The notes under the pieces: generated by a model
The model's database searches: none
What the model was told of the DNA's origin: nothing
Seen by the model: only the letters and a program-made list of their open reading frames with translations
Made by a program: the position numbers and the translations under genes
In this document: positions 1-5,642 of the stretch, piece after piece
Layout of the letters: the number at the start of each line of letters is the position of its first letter
How positions within the stretch are numbered: position 1 is the first letter of the stretch
NCBI GenBank assembly: GCA_018823385.1
Contig: JAHJIK010000080.1
Location: forward strand, 1-7,935
Direction: 5' to 3'
DNA from: Patescibacteria group bacterium
GTDB taxonomy: Bacteria > Patescibacteriota > Minisyncoccia > Phycocordibacterales > Phycocordibacteraceae
DNA: 7,935 nt

Positions 1-1
1 T

Positions 2-361
2 GCTGCAGCAGCAGGGTATTACTTCTATGGCGCTAAAGACGCAAAGAAGCACCGTGCAGCAGCATCAACATGGGCTAAGGGGATGAAGAAGGATGTTGAG
101 CGTGAGATTAAACTTCTTAAGAAGCTAGATAAGAAAGCAGTAGCACTTGTCGTTGATAAGGCTGCAGCAGCATACCAGGGAGCTAAGGGTGTTGATGCAA
201 TGGAACTTAAGGCTGCCGCTATGGAGCTTAAGAAAAACTGGCAAGAACTTCAGAAAGATCTTGCAGCCCCTGCAAAGTCAGCTGCAAAGAAGGTTGCTAA
301 GAAAGTAGCGCCGGTTAAAAAGGCAGTAAAGAAAGCAGTAAAAAAGGCAACAAAGAAGTAG
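2..361 (+). CDS. Lys/Ala-rich, probably membrane-anchored protein (5' end missing)
   Basis: The reading frame is open from base 2 to the TAG at 359-361, so the gene begins before the window; the ATG at 83 is internal. The visible part has 119 residues. It opens with a small hydrophobic stretch (AAAAGYYFYG), probably the end of a transmembrane segment. An amphipathic helical region rich in Lys, Glu and Ala follows (KKDVEREIKLLKKLDKK and onward). The last ~30 residues are almost only Lys, Ala, Val and Pro, with repeated AKKVAKK / VKKAVKKA units like a histone H1 tail. I infer a YtxH-like layout: an N-terminal anchor with a basic cytoplasmic helix and tail that could bind DNA, RNA or anionic lipid. 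No catalytic motif is visible. The alternative is a soluble nucleoid protein, which the missing N-terminus would settle. The gene is 51 bases upstream of the DsbA-like gene, with no convincing terminator between. Confidence 0.72.
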   Translation, partial: AAAAGYYFYGAKDAKKHRAAASTWAKGMKKDVEREIKLLKKLDKKAVALVVDKAAAAYQGAKGVDAMELKAAAMELKKNWQELQKDLAAPAKSAAKKVAKKVAPVKKAVKKAVKKATKK

Positions 362-412
362 CCTGACGGACGCCCCTAAAAAGGGTATTCTTAAGGGTAT
401 TGGTAATTAGAT

Positions 413-1117
413 ATGGAAACATCACGTATGACTGGATTTTTTGAGAAATATGGAACACCGCTTGCGGTACTTGTAGGTGCAGTAATTATTGCGTTCGCTT
501 TCGCTTTTGGCGGTGGGATGAATCGTCCTGCTCCAGTGGCGCCAGGCGAAGCTATGGCTGTTGATATTAAAGATGTTACGACTGATAACAGCCCGTACAT
601 TGGAAATGCAAACGCTCCTGTTACTATCGCTGTGTGGTATGACTACCAGTGCCCATTCTGTAAGCAGTTTGAGTTGAACACTCTTCCACAGGTGTACGAC
701 ACGTACGTAGCTGAAGGAAAGGTAAAGGTAGTACTTAAGGACTTCCAGTTCTTGGGTGACGACTCTGACACTGCTGCTCTCTACGCACGTGCTGTATGGG
801 ATGCATACCCTGACCGCTTCCACGACTGGTACCAGGCAATGGCTGAGAACCAGGACGAGGAGCATGGAGGATTCGGTAATCTTGATTCTATCGTTGCAAT
901 GACAAAGGGTATTGATGGTATCGATACTGATAAGGTTGCAAAGCTAATGGAGACAAAGAAGGCTGAATACCAGGCTGCAATTGATGCAGACCGTGCAGAA
1001 GGTGCAGCATTCGGTATCAACGGAACACCAAGCATTATCATCGGCACCACGCTTCTTTCAGGAGCGCAGCCATTTGATGCTTTGAAGCCATTGATTGAAG
1101 CTGAGCTAGGTAACTAG
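413..1117 (+). CDS. Membrane-anchored DsbA-like thiol-disulfide oxidoreductase
   Basis: This is a thioredoxin-fold protein of the DsbA/DSBA-like family (234 aa). It is expected to introduce or shuffle disulfides in exported proteins. Residues ~16-34 form one hydrophobic segment that acts as a signal anchor. A short Pro-rich linker (38-45) and the catalytic domain follow. The redox motif is C80-P-F-C83, preceded by the typical YDYQ, and the cis-proline loop is G204-T-P206. The intervening helical region (about 110-195) matches a DsbA-type insertion rather than plain thioredoxin. The probable re-oxidising partner, a VKOR, is encoded at 4038-4487. No good Shine-Dalgarno site precedes ATG 413; ATG 428 (residue 6) is an alternative start and would not change the domains. 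A strong terminator follows 13 bases after the stop. The family call is firm; whether it is mainly an oxidase or an isomerase cannot be told. Confidence 0.93.
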   Translation: METSRMTGFFEKYGTPLAVLVGAVIIAFAFAFGGGMNRPAPVAPGEAMAVDIKDVTTDNSPYIGNANAPVTIAVWYDYQCPFCKQFELNTLPQVYDTYVAEGKVKVVLKDFQFLGDDSDTAALYARAVWDAYPDRFHDWYQAMAENQDEEHGGFGNLDSIVAMTKGIDGIDTDKVAKLMETKKAEYQAAIDADRAEGAAFGINGTPSIIIGTTLLSGAQPFDALKPLIEAELGN

Positions 1118-1130
1118 TATTTACCCAGTG

Positions 1131-1166
1131 AATGAAAAAGGACCCATACGTGGGTCCTTTTTCATT
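1131..1166 (+). terminator. Perfect-palindrome intrinsic terminator after the DsbA-like gene
   Basis: Two 16-base arms (1131-1146 and 1151-1166) are exact reverse complements around the loop TACG. The GC core is GGACCCA/TGGGTCC, flanked by A5 on the left and T5 on the right, so it could stop transcription in either direction. The UACG loop is of the stable UNCG tetraloop type. It lies between the DsbA-like gene and the next gene, and its last base overlaps the next promoter. Confidence 0.93.
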
Positions 1167-1174
1167 GGTATACT
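1166..1174 (+). promoter_or_regulatory. Extended -10 promoter of the 1182 gene (leaderless)
   Basis: TGgTATACT is an extended -10 element (TG at 1166-1167, TATACT at 1169-1174). Seven bases separate it from ATG 1182, so transcription should start at or within a base or two of the start codon. No -35 box is seen; that position is occupied by the terminator hairpin. Confidence 0.65.
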
Positions 1175-1181
1175 AGGCAGA

Positions 1182-1691
1182 ATGAGAAAAGAGGTAACCG
1201 TGAATGACAAAATGCAGGACGGGTATACGTATGTATGTACTGAACCTGTAGGTAAAAACTTTGATCCTGAATTTGCTCCAGAACTTACCCCAAAAGAGAT
1301 GCTTGAGCTTGGCGTCTTTTGTGGAAAGTACATGCGCGACTGTACTGCTGAGTTTCCATCCTCTTGGTTTACCAAAGCGAAGTTTGCTGTTGGGGAGAAG
1401 AGAGATTGTTCGTTAAATTATTTTGGCATTGGTGCATCTCAACCGCTATCCGTGTGGCGCGCTAAGGGATGGATATACGAAGAGGATCCGAGAGGCTGGT
1501 TCCAGTGGTACTGCAGGTATTACATGGGGCGCCGTATTCCCAAAGAGGACGAGCGACAGATTAAACGGTGGAAAGCTATACGTCGCCATATTGCTCAGAT
1601 ACGAGCCAATTGCTACAAGGAAGACGAAACATGCCGACCGCGACAACGACAAGCGGTTCTCCACTGGGCGTACGATAGTAGGAAGATATAG
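1182..1691 (+). CDS. Conserved-looking Trp/Cys-rich protein of unknown function
   Basis: The product is 169 aa with no function I can assign. The middle and C-terminal parts are rich in Trp, Tyr, Arg and Cys. Notable blocks are ELTPKEMLELGVFCGKYM, SQPLSVWRAKGW, DPRGWFQWYCRYYMGRR, QIKRWKAIRRH and CRPRQRQAVLHWAYDSRK. There are seven Cys (in VCTEP, VFCGK, RDCTAE, RDCSLN, WYCRY, ANCYK, TCRPR). No CxxC pair, signal peptide or membrane segment is seen, so it is probably cytosolic. From memory only, similar blocks occur in uncharacterised proteins of diverse bacteria and some fungi, which would suggest an old conserved family; this is unverified. I chose ATG 1182 because an extended -10 ends seven bases before it, the pattern seen at other genes here. 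GTG 1200, with GAGGT just upstream, is the alternative. A longer frame to ATG 1128 would run through the terminator and is unlikely. Confidence 0.8.
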   Translation: MRKEVTVNDKMQDGYTYVCTEPVGKNFDPEFAPELTPKEMLELGVFCGKYMRDCTAEFPSSWFTKAKFAVGEKRDCSLNYFGIGASQPLSVWRAKGWIYEEDPRGWFQWYCRYYMGRRIPKEDERQIKRWKAIRRHIAQIRANCYKEDETCRPRQRQAVLHWAYDSRKI

Positions 1692-1755
1692 TTATCCCCA
1701 CCTCGGACCATTTTGCGTACCTGTATGGTTAGTAGGTACACATTACTGCTATCAC

Positions 1756-2307
1756 ATGAACACCTTCAACATCCTCGCTATTTCAGGAAGCCTTCGAAAA
1801 GACTCATACAACACAGCGCTCCTAAATGCCTTTGCGGAACAGGCCCCAGAGGGAGTGTCTATTGAGCTGGCTGACATTCACTCACTTGGACTGTATGACC
1901 AGGATGATGAGGCCGCATTCCCACAAGCTGTAACAGACCTAAAAGAGAAGATACGAAAAGCAGACGGCATCATCGTTGCAACTCCTGAATATAACCGGTC
2001 CATTCCAGGCGTGTTAAAAAATGCAATTGATTGGACTAGTAGACCATATGGCGATAATGCGTGGGCTGGAAAGCCAGTATATGTTGTTGGTGCTTCCATG
2101 GGCCCAATTGGAACTGCAGTTGCTCAATACGAACTAAAGAAGATCCTCTTGTATCTTGATGCGGCAGTACTTGGTCAGCCTGAATTCTATTGTGGTATGG
2201 CACAAACAAAGTTTGAAGACGGAAAATTAACAGAAGGCGAAACAAAGCAATACGTTGATAAGACGTTGGCTGCGTTCATCGGTTGGATTGATCGGGTGAA
2301 AGTATAG
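1756..2307 (+). CDS. NADPH-dependent FMN reductase (flavodoxin-fold, ChrR/azoreductase-like)
   Basis: This is a 183-aa flavoprotein of the NADPH-dependent FMN reductase family, which includes chromate, quinone and azo-dye reductases. It should bind FMN and pass electrons from NAD(P)H to quinones or similar acceptors in the cytosol. Residues 10-19 (SGSLRKDSYN) are the FMN-phosphate loop. Residues 76-95 contain the family signature TPEYNRSIPGVLKNAIDW, and GASMGPIGT at 112-120 is the third flavin-contacting loop. Length is typical. ATG 1756 starts directly at the first beta strand; the same frame is open back to 1423, but that part overlaps the preceding gene and has no family similarity. The 64-base gap upstream has no clear -10 at leaderless distance; TATGGT at 1724-1729 or TACACA at 1737-1742 are weak candidates. 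A terminator starts four bases after the stop. The true substrate is unknown. Confidence 0.93.
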   Translation: MNTFNILAISGSLRKDSYNTALLNAFAEQAPEGVSIELADIHSLGLYDQDDEAAFPQAVTDLKEKIRKADGIIVATPEYNRSIPGVLKNAIDWTSRPYGDNAWAGKPVYVVGASMGPIGTAVAQYELKKILLYLDAAVLGQPEFYCGMAQTKFEDGKLTEGETKQYVDKTLAAFIGWIDRVKV

Positions 2308-2310
2308 AAA

Positions 2311-2354
2311 TACAAAAGCCGGACCGTTAGCGCCATCGGGTCCGACTTTTTGTA
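2311..2354. terminator. Bidirectional intrinsic terminator between convergent genes
   Basis: CGGACC (2320-2325) pairs with GGTCCG (2339-2344). After one C/A mismatch the stem continues as AAAAG (2314-2318) against CTTTT (2346-2350). The loop is 13 bases. There is a T5 run on the plus strand and a T4 run on the minus strand. It sits four bases after the FMN reductase stop and ten bases from the stop of the minus-strand ORF, so it could end both transcripts. Confidence 0.85.
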
Positions 2355-2363
2355 TAGAGAGCA

Positions 2364-2588
2364 TTAGCGACGAATTTGTGGAGCTTGAGGCAACACAAGG
2401 CGGTTAGAAGAATCGGGAAGTGAAAAACTTCCAGCACTGGCAGCAAGGTTAGTGGCTGCGTGTGCACTTACTTCTGCACCGCTCAAGAATGCAATCGCTG
2501 TACTTTCTATATGCGTCATAATTGCGGGAGCAAGGGCCTTAAGAACAAGTATCGCTAGCCCAAGTCCCAATGCTTTAGAAATTGGCAT
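2364..2588 (-). CDS. Small hypothetical membrane or exported protein
   Basis: This is a 74-aa minus-strand ORF from ATG 2588 to TAA 2364. Residues ~5-24 (SKALGLGLAILVLKALAPAI) are hydrophobic after a short N-terminus with one Lys, fitting a signal anchor or signal peptide. The rest is Ala/Ser-rich and ends basic (PQIRR). I do not recognise it. Support is contextual: it fills an otherwise empty 400-base gap, it is convergent with the FMN reductase, and its stop lies ten bases from a terminator with a T-run on the minus strand. A weak -10-like TATTAC (minus strand, plus positions 2595-2600) ends six bases before the ATG, which fits the leaderless spacing seen here. It could still be a chance ORF, and conservation in relatives would decide. 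Confidence 0.5.
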   Translation of the reverse strand: MPISKALGLGLAILVLKALAPAIMTHIESTAIAFLSGAEVSAHAATNLAASAGSFSLPDSSNRLVLPQAPQIRR

Positions 2589-2695
2589 AGGCAGGTAATA
2601 AGCGGATAAATGATGCTATAAGGCGGTGTTGGTGCAACTCCGCGCAAGTATGTGAATGATCTGTTTCCCTCTGCCCTATATAACTAGCCTTCAGG

Positions 2696-2701
2696 TATAA
2701 T
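2696..2701 (+). promoter_or_regulatory. -10 box of msrA (leaderless)
   Basis: A consensus TATAAT ends six bases before ATG 2708, so the predicted transcription start falls on the A of the start codon. No TG extension or -35 box is visible. A second -10-like TATAAC at 2679-2684 could give a transcript with a leader of about 17 bases. Confidence 0.65.
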
Positions 2702-2707
2702 GGTTAC

Positions 2708-3178
2708 ATGAATACAGAACAGGCTATTTTTGCAGCAGGATGCTTCTGGGGCGTAGAAGCGCTCTTTAGGGAGATTGCTGGTGTTACCAACGTAGAAGCG
2801 GGGTATACAGGAGGGAAGCGCGACATGCCTACGTACGAGCAGGTGTGTTCAGGTGCGACCGGACACGCAGAAGCGGTACGCGTTACCTTTGATCCACGCA
2901 TTGTTCCATACGAGACACTCCTCCGGAAGTTCTATACGATGCACGACCCTACGCAGGTAGATAGACAAGGCCCTGACGTGGGAAGTCAGTACCGCTCTGC
3001 CATCTTCTATATGTCAGACGAGCAGAAGGATTTGGCTGAACAGCTGAAACATGAGTTCCAGTTAAAGCACCAAAACCCCATAGCAACGGAGATTACGGAA
3101 GCTCAGACATTCTGGCCCGCAGAAGAGTATCACCAGAACTATTTTGCCAAGAACGAGAACGCAACCTGTAGCATATGA
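2708..3178 (+). CDS. msrA: Peptide methionine-S-sulfoxide reductase MsrA
   Basis: MsrA reduces the S epimer of methionine sulfoxide, free or in proteins, using thiol reductant. The 156-aa product has the hallmark GCFWG at 11-15, with C12 as nucleophile. It also has the conserved EAGYTGG (30-36), YEQVCSGATGHAEAV (43-57), GPDVGSQYRSAIF (88-100) and the YHQNYF block near the end. C154 in the tail (ATCSI) is a likely resolving Cys; C47 is the conserved Cys of the YEQVC block. There is no signal peptide, so it is cytosolic. The start is set by the N-terminal strand just before GCFWG and by the -10 box six bases upstream. Its last four bases overlap the Nudix gene (ATGA), so the two are co-transcribed. 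msrB for the R epimer lies just beyond, on the opposite strand. Confidence 0.97.
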   Translation: MNTEQAIFAAGCFWGVEALFREIAGVTNVEAGYTGGKRDMPTYEQVCSGATGHAEAVRVTFDPRIVPYETLLRKFYTMHDPTQVDRQGPDVGSQYRSAIFYMSDEQKDLAEQLKHEFQLKHQNPIATEITEAQTFWPAEEYHQNYFAKNENATCSI

Positions 3179-3606
3179 AAAAGGGAGTAGATTACCCTGG
3201 AGTATCAATTGTATATTTCTGCCACGATGGCGACGGTAACTACTTGTTCAATAAGCGGGGAGACGGGTGTCGTGACGAGAATGGACGCTGGGATTCAGGA
3301 AGCGGGGGACTCGACTTAGGTGATACTGTAGAGGACACACTGCGAAAGGAGATTAAGGAAGAATACTGTACTGACGTTCTGGAACATGAATTCCTCGGTT
3401 ATCATGACGTGTTCCGTGAACAGAACGGAGTGACAACTCACTGGCTTGCAATTGTATTTAGAGCACTCGTCGACAAGAATACGGTAGCAAATGGAGAGCC
3501 CCACAAGTTTGATGAGATTGGTTGGTTTCGGCTTGATAATTTGCCGACTCCACTACACTCGCAGCTCATGCCTGCTATTAAACTGTTTGGAGACAAGTTA
3601 GTCTGA
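3175..3606 (+). CDS. Nudix hydrolase with a slightly degenerate Nudix box
   Basis: This is a Nudix-fold pyrophosphohydrolase (143 aa), expected to cleave nucleoside diphosphate-X compounds with Mg2+ or Mn2+. The Nudix box spans 44-66. G44 and the metal-binding E59, E62 and E63 (KEIKEE) are present. D50 replaces the usual Glu, K58 replaces Arg, and C65 replaces Gly in the GX5EX7REUXEEXGU pattern. [13 protein letters not shown] at 112-124 is the usual strand after the core domain. The first half ([20 protein letters not shown]) is the typical first strand pair. The ATG overlaps the msrA stop by four bases and has no Shine-Dalgarno, so translation is probably coupled. The 3' end runs nine bases into the end of the convergent msrB. 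The substrate is not predictable; house-cleaning of oxidised nucleotides would fit the neighbours but is only a guess. Confidence 0.92.
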   Translation: MKKGVDYPGVSIVYFCHDGDGNYLFNKRGDGCRDENGRWDSGSGGLDLGDTVEDTLRKEIKEEYCTDVLEHEFLGYHDVFREQNGVTTHWLAIVFRALVDKNTVANGEPHKFDEIGWFRLDNLPTPLHSQLMPAIKLFGDKLV

Positions 3607-3981
3607 CTTCTTCTCTAGATCTAAACACACAGAGTTGATGCAGTATCGTTTGCCACCCGCTTCTTTGGGTCCATCATCAAATACGTGACCCAAGTGTCCA
3701 CCACAGTTTTTGCAATATACTTCGGTGCGCTCCATACCAAGTGAATCATCTACACGTGTTCCTACATTTTCAGCAACTGCAGGATCGGTGAACGACGGCC
3801 ATCCAGAGCCTGAATCGAACTTCGTATCAGACGAGAAGAGAACAGCGTTACATGCTTTACAGCGGTATACACCTTCATCTTTGGTATCTACATATTTGCC
3901 GGTAAAGGGAGCTTCAGTACCGTGTTCACGAAGTACGCGGTATTCCTCGTCACTCAGTTTCTCTTTCCATGCATCAGTCAT
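3598..3981 (-). CDS. msrB: Peptide methionine-R-sulfoxide reductase MsrB
   Basis: MsrB reduces the R epimer of methionine sulfoxide in proteins. The product is 127 aa. Two CxxC pairs (C41-K-A-C44 and C90-K-N-C93) make the structural zinc site. SGSGWPSF (57-64) and [11 protein letters not shown] (95-105) are family signatures. R112-Y-C114-I-N-S carries the catalytic Cys. No signal peptide is seen. The frame is open to an ATG at 4050, but the family N-terminus ([26 protein letters not shown]) begins at ATG 3981, and an extended -10 lies eight bases before that codon, so 3981 is the start. The gene is convergent with the Nudix gene (stops overlap by nine bases, no terminator between) and divergent from the VKOR operon. 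Confidence 0.97.
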   Translation of the reverse strand: MTDAWKEKLSDEEYRVLREHGTEAPFTGKYVDTKDEGVYRCKACNAVLFSSDTKFDSGSGWPSFTDPAVAENVGTRVDDSLGMERTEVYCKNCGGHLGHVFDDGPKEAGGKRYCINSVCLDLEKKSD

Positions 3982-3989
3982 ATACCCAA

Positions 3990-3998
3990 AGTATAACA
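3990..3998 (-). promoter_or_regulatory. Extended -10 promoter of msrB (leaderless)
   Basis: On the minus strand TGtTATACT (TG at 3998-3997, TATACT at 3995-3990) precedes ATG 3981 by eight bases, so the transcript should begin at or next to the start codon. No -35 box is seen at the expected distance. Confidence 0.68.
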
Positions 3999-4024
3999 GT
4001 CTTGAAGCAAAAGGTTCGGCAGGG

Positions 4025-4030
4025 TACGAT
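4025..4030 (+). promoter_or_regulatory. Weak -10 box of the VKOR operon
   Basis: TACGAT (4 of 6 consensus bases) ends seven bases before ATG 4038, the same spacing as at other genes here. AGGGGA at 4031-4036 would be a Shine-Dalgarno if the transcript began further upstream, but only one base separates it from the ATG. This is the least certain of the promoters. Confidence 0.4.
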
Positions 4031-4037
4031 AGGGGAA

Positions 4038-4487
4038 ATGAACCGCACACTTTTGGTCACCCTGTTACTCGTCCTCGCATTTTTAGGTATTGCAGACTCT
4101 TGGTATCTCGCACAAAGCGCATTTGATGGCGCTCAGCTGCTCTGTAACATTGCGTCGCTTGATGGTTGCAATGTCGTGGCGCAAAGCGAGTACTCACGTG
4201 TATTTGGCATTCCTCTCGCCATGTTCGGCGTAGTATTCTACGGATTACTCTTCGTAGCGGCCTCTATAATGCTGACTGTTCCTACTCGCATGCTGTACCG
4301 AGCAGCTCTTGTCCTTGGCGCTCTTGGCGCGCTTGCATCGTTCTACTTCCTGTTTCTGCAGCTCGTAGTGATTAAGGCACTGTGTATCTACTGCATAGCT
4401 TCACTCGTGATTTCAGTGCTTATTTGCGGCATTACCTTCTGGCTTTGGAAGCGATTCGCCCCACCTGCAATAGTTGTGGTACCCTAA
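4038..4487 (+). CDS. Vitamin K epoxide reductase family protein (bacterial VKOR, DsbB analogue)
   Basis: Bacterial VKOR is an inner-membrane protein that re-oxidises DsbA-like partners and passes the electrons to quinone. The product is 149 aa with about four membrane helices (roughly 4-23, 58-80, 87-110, 114-137). The loop pair C36 and C44 and the quinone-side motif C116-I-Y-C119 are all present. So is the signature between them, [20 protein letters not shown], with conserved Ser and GIP. There is no fused thioredoxin domain, so the separate DsbA-like protein at 413-1117 is the natural partner. The frame is open back to 3969, but that part overlaps msrB; ATG 4038 begins the first helix and follows a weak -10. 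It is the first gene of an operon with the bactofilin-like gene, bcp and nth. The family call is secure; the pairing is inferred. Confidence 0.95.
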   Translation: MNRTLLVTLLLVLAFLGIADSWYLAQSAFDGAQLLCNIASLDGCNVVAQSEYSRVFGIPLAMFGVVFYGLLFVAASIMLTVPTRMLYRAALVLGALGALASFYFLFLQLVVIKALCIYCIASLVISVLICGITFWLWKRFAPPAIVVVP

Positions 4488-4493
4488 GGGTAT

Positions 4494-5642
4494 ATGGTGC
4501 GTTTCCTACTTGCAGCACTTCTTATTCTCCTGGTTCCGGGTTCTGCTCTCGCTGCAACAGTAGCGGGGGACCGAACCGTGGTGCTTACCGAAGCGCCTGT
4601 TGATAACACATACCTAGTTGGAACGGATGTAACCGTGACCGTTCCGCTACCAGCTGATCTTGTTGCGGCTGGTACTTCACTAAAGGTTTTCGCTCCCGTT
4701 AAAGGGGATGTAATGCTTGCAGGAGCGACTATCAACGTTGCTCGCGAAGTGGGTGGTGACTTGCGTGCGGTGGGCGGAAGTATTTCTATACAGGACGATG
4801 TCGCGGGAGATTTAATTCTAGGAGGAGGCTCAGTTACCGTCTCAGGTAAAGCAAAGGACATCCGTATTGCTGGTGGATCTGTTCGCGTAACGGACGGATC
4901 AACTGGCCCCGTCACCATCTATGGAACAGATGTATTCCTTTCTGGTGCGTTTGCCGGAGATGTCACTGTAGTTGCTTCAAACACTGTGACGCTCGGTGAA
5001 GGTACATCAATCCAAGGTGCACTTAAATACAACGCATCCCAACAGGCTGGTATTCCTGAATCGGTGACTGTTCTTGGTGGGGTGGAGTACACTGGCGCTT
5101 CTACGTATCTTCCAACCATTGAAGAAGCAAAGACCTTTGCTCTTGCTGGAACAGGCGTATTCCTTACCGTTAAGTTTATTGCGGCACTCGTACTAACCGG
5201 TCTTCTTGCAGGACTCTTCCCGGTATTCACTGAGAAACTAACGCAACGAGTATTGCGTCGCCGTCCAGGACAAGTCGTACTCTTGGCACTTCTTGGTTTC
5301 GGAATATTTGTAGCTACTCCCGTATTCATCCTCCTACTCCTTGTTTCCTTTGTTGGTATTGGGCTTGCCGTACTCTTGGGTATTTTGTACGCACTTCTCT
5401 TTGTGCTGGCATATGTATATGCTGCTGTGCTTGTCGGAGCTCTTATTGCACATTTCGCATTCAAACGAGACATCTTCACGTGGCGCTGGGCACTTCTCGG
5501 CGTGCTTGCGCTTCAGATACTAGATTTCATACCGTACGTTGGACCAATTGCCGTGTCAGTTCTCTCAGCAGCCGCAGCTGGTACCATCGCACTCATTGCA
5601 TATCGGTTCGCATTTAAACGACTAGCTAACGACCCTCTATGA
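4494..5642 (+). CDS. Exported bactofilin-like beta-helix fused to a multi-pass membrane domain
   Basis: The product is 382 aa. Residues 1-20 are a signal peptide with a likely cut after SALA. Residues ~65-180 are short, regularly spaced Gly/Val/Ile strands (GDVMLAGATINV, VGGDLRAVGGSISI, VAGDLILGGGSVTV, IRIAGGSVRV, FAGDVTVVASNTVTL), the pattern of a right-handed beta-helix like bactofilins (polymer-forming cytoskeletal proteins). From ~216 on there are about five or six hydrophobic helices with a basic loop TQRVLRRRPGQ (250-260) and a basic end (RFAFKRL). The signal peptide puts the beta-helix outside the membrane, unlike classical cytoplasmic bactofilins. The start is six bases after the VKOR stop, with AAGGG three bases upstream of ATG. 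The stop overlaps bcp by ATGA. I infer a cell-surface scaffold or envelope-organising role; no enzyme motif is visible. Confidence 0.85.
   Translation: MVRFLLAALLILLVPGSALAATVAGDRTVVLTEAPVDNTYLVGTDVTVTVPLPADLVAAGTSLKVFAPVKGDVMLAGATINVAREVGGDLRAVGGSISIQDDVAGDLILGGGSVTVSGKAKDIRIAGGSVRVTDGSTGPVTIYGTDVFLSGAFAGDVTVVASNTVTLGEGTSIQGALKYNASQQAGIPESVTVLGGVEYTGASTYLPTIEEAKTFALAGTGVFLTVKFIAALVLTGLLAGLFPVFTEKLTQRVLRRRPGQVVLLALLGFGIFVATPVFILLLLVSFVGIGLAVLLGILYALLFVLAYVYAAVLVGALIAHFAFKRDIFTWRWALLGVLALQILDFIPYVGPIAVSVLSAAAAGTIALIAYRFAFKRLANDPL

Noticed and set aside
381..401. Direct repeat AAGGGTATT twice, 12 bases apart, before the DsbA-like gene
   Set aside because: It is short and placed too far from the ATG to act as a Shine-Dalgarno; probably chance.
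1128..1181. Longer start for the 1182 gene at ATG 1128
   Set aside because: This segment is the terminator hairpin and the promoter, so it would not be in the transcript of this gene.
1200..1202. GTG start with GAGGT upstream for the same gene
   Set aside because: It is possible, but ATG 1182 sits at the exact leaderless distance from an extended -10, the rule seen at other genes. It is kept only as an alternative.
1692..1700. TTATCCCCA resembling a DnaA box
   Set aside because: It is a single site with one mismatch, with no cluster, AT-rich unwinding region or dnaA/dnaN nearby.
1717..1739. GTACCT / AGGTAC inverted repeat upstream of the FMN reductase
   Set aside because: It has six-base arms with an 11-base spacer and no second copy; it could be an operator but is too short to claim.
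1423..1755. N-terminal extension of the FMN reductase frame
   Set aside because: It overlaps the convincing unknown gene in another frame and shows no family similarity; the flavodoxin fold starts at ATG 1756.
3982..4050. N-terminal extensions of msrB (to 4050) and of VKOR (back to 3969)
   Set aside because: Each would run through the other gene's promoter or coding start, and the family N-termini begin at 3981 and 4038.
4484..4918. Minus-strand frame opposite the bactofilin-like gene, and similar long opposite-strand frames at 4919-5479, 5743-6087 and 6586-6882
   Set aside because: They are antisense shadows of strongly supported genes, with low-complexity or unprotein-like translations and no promoters or family motifs.
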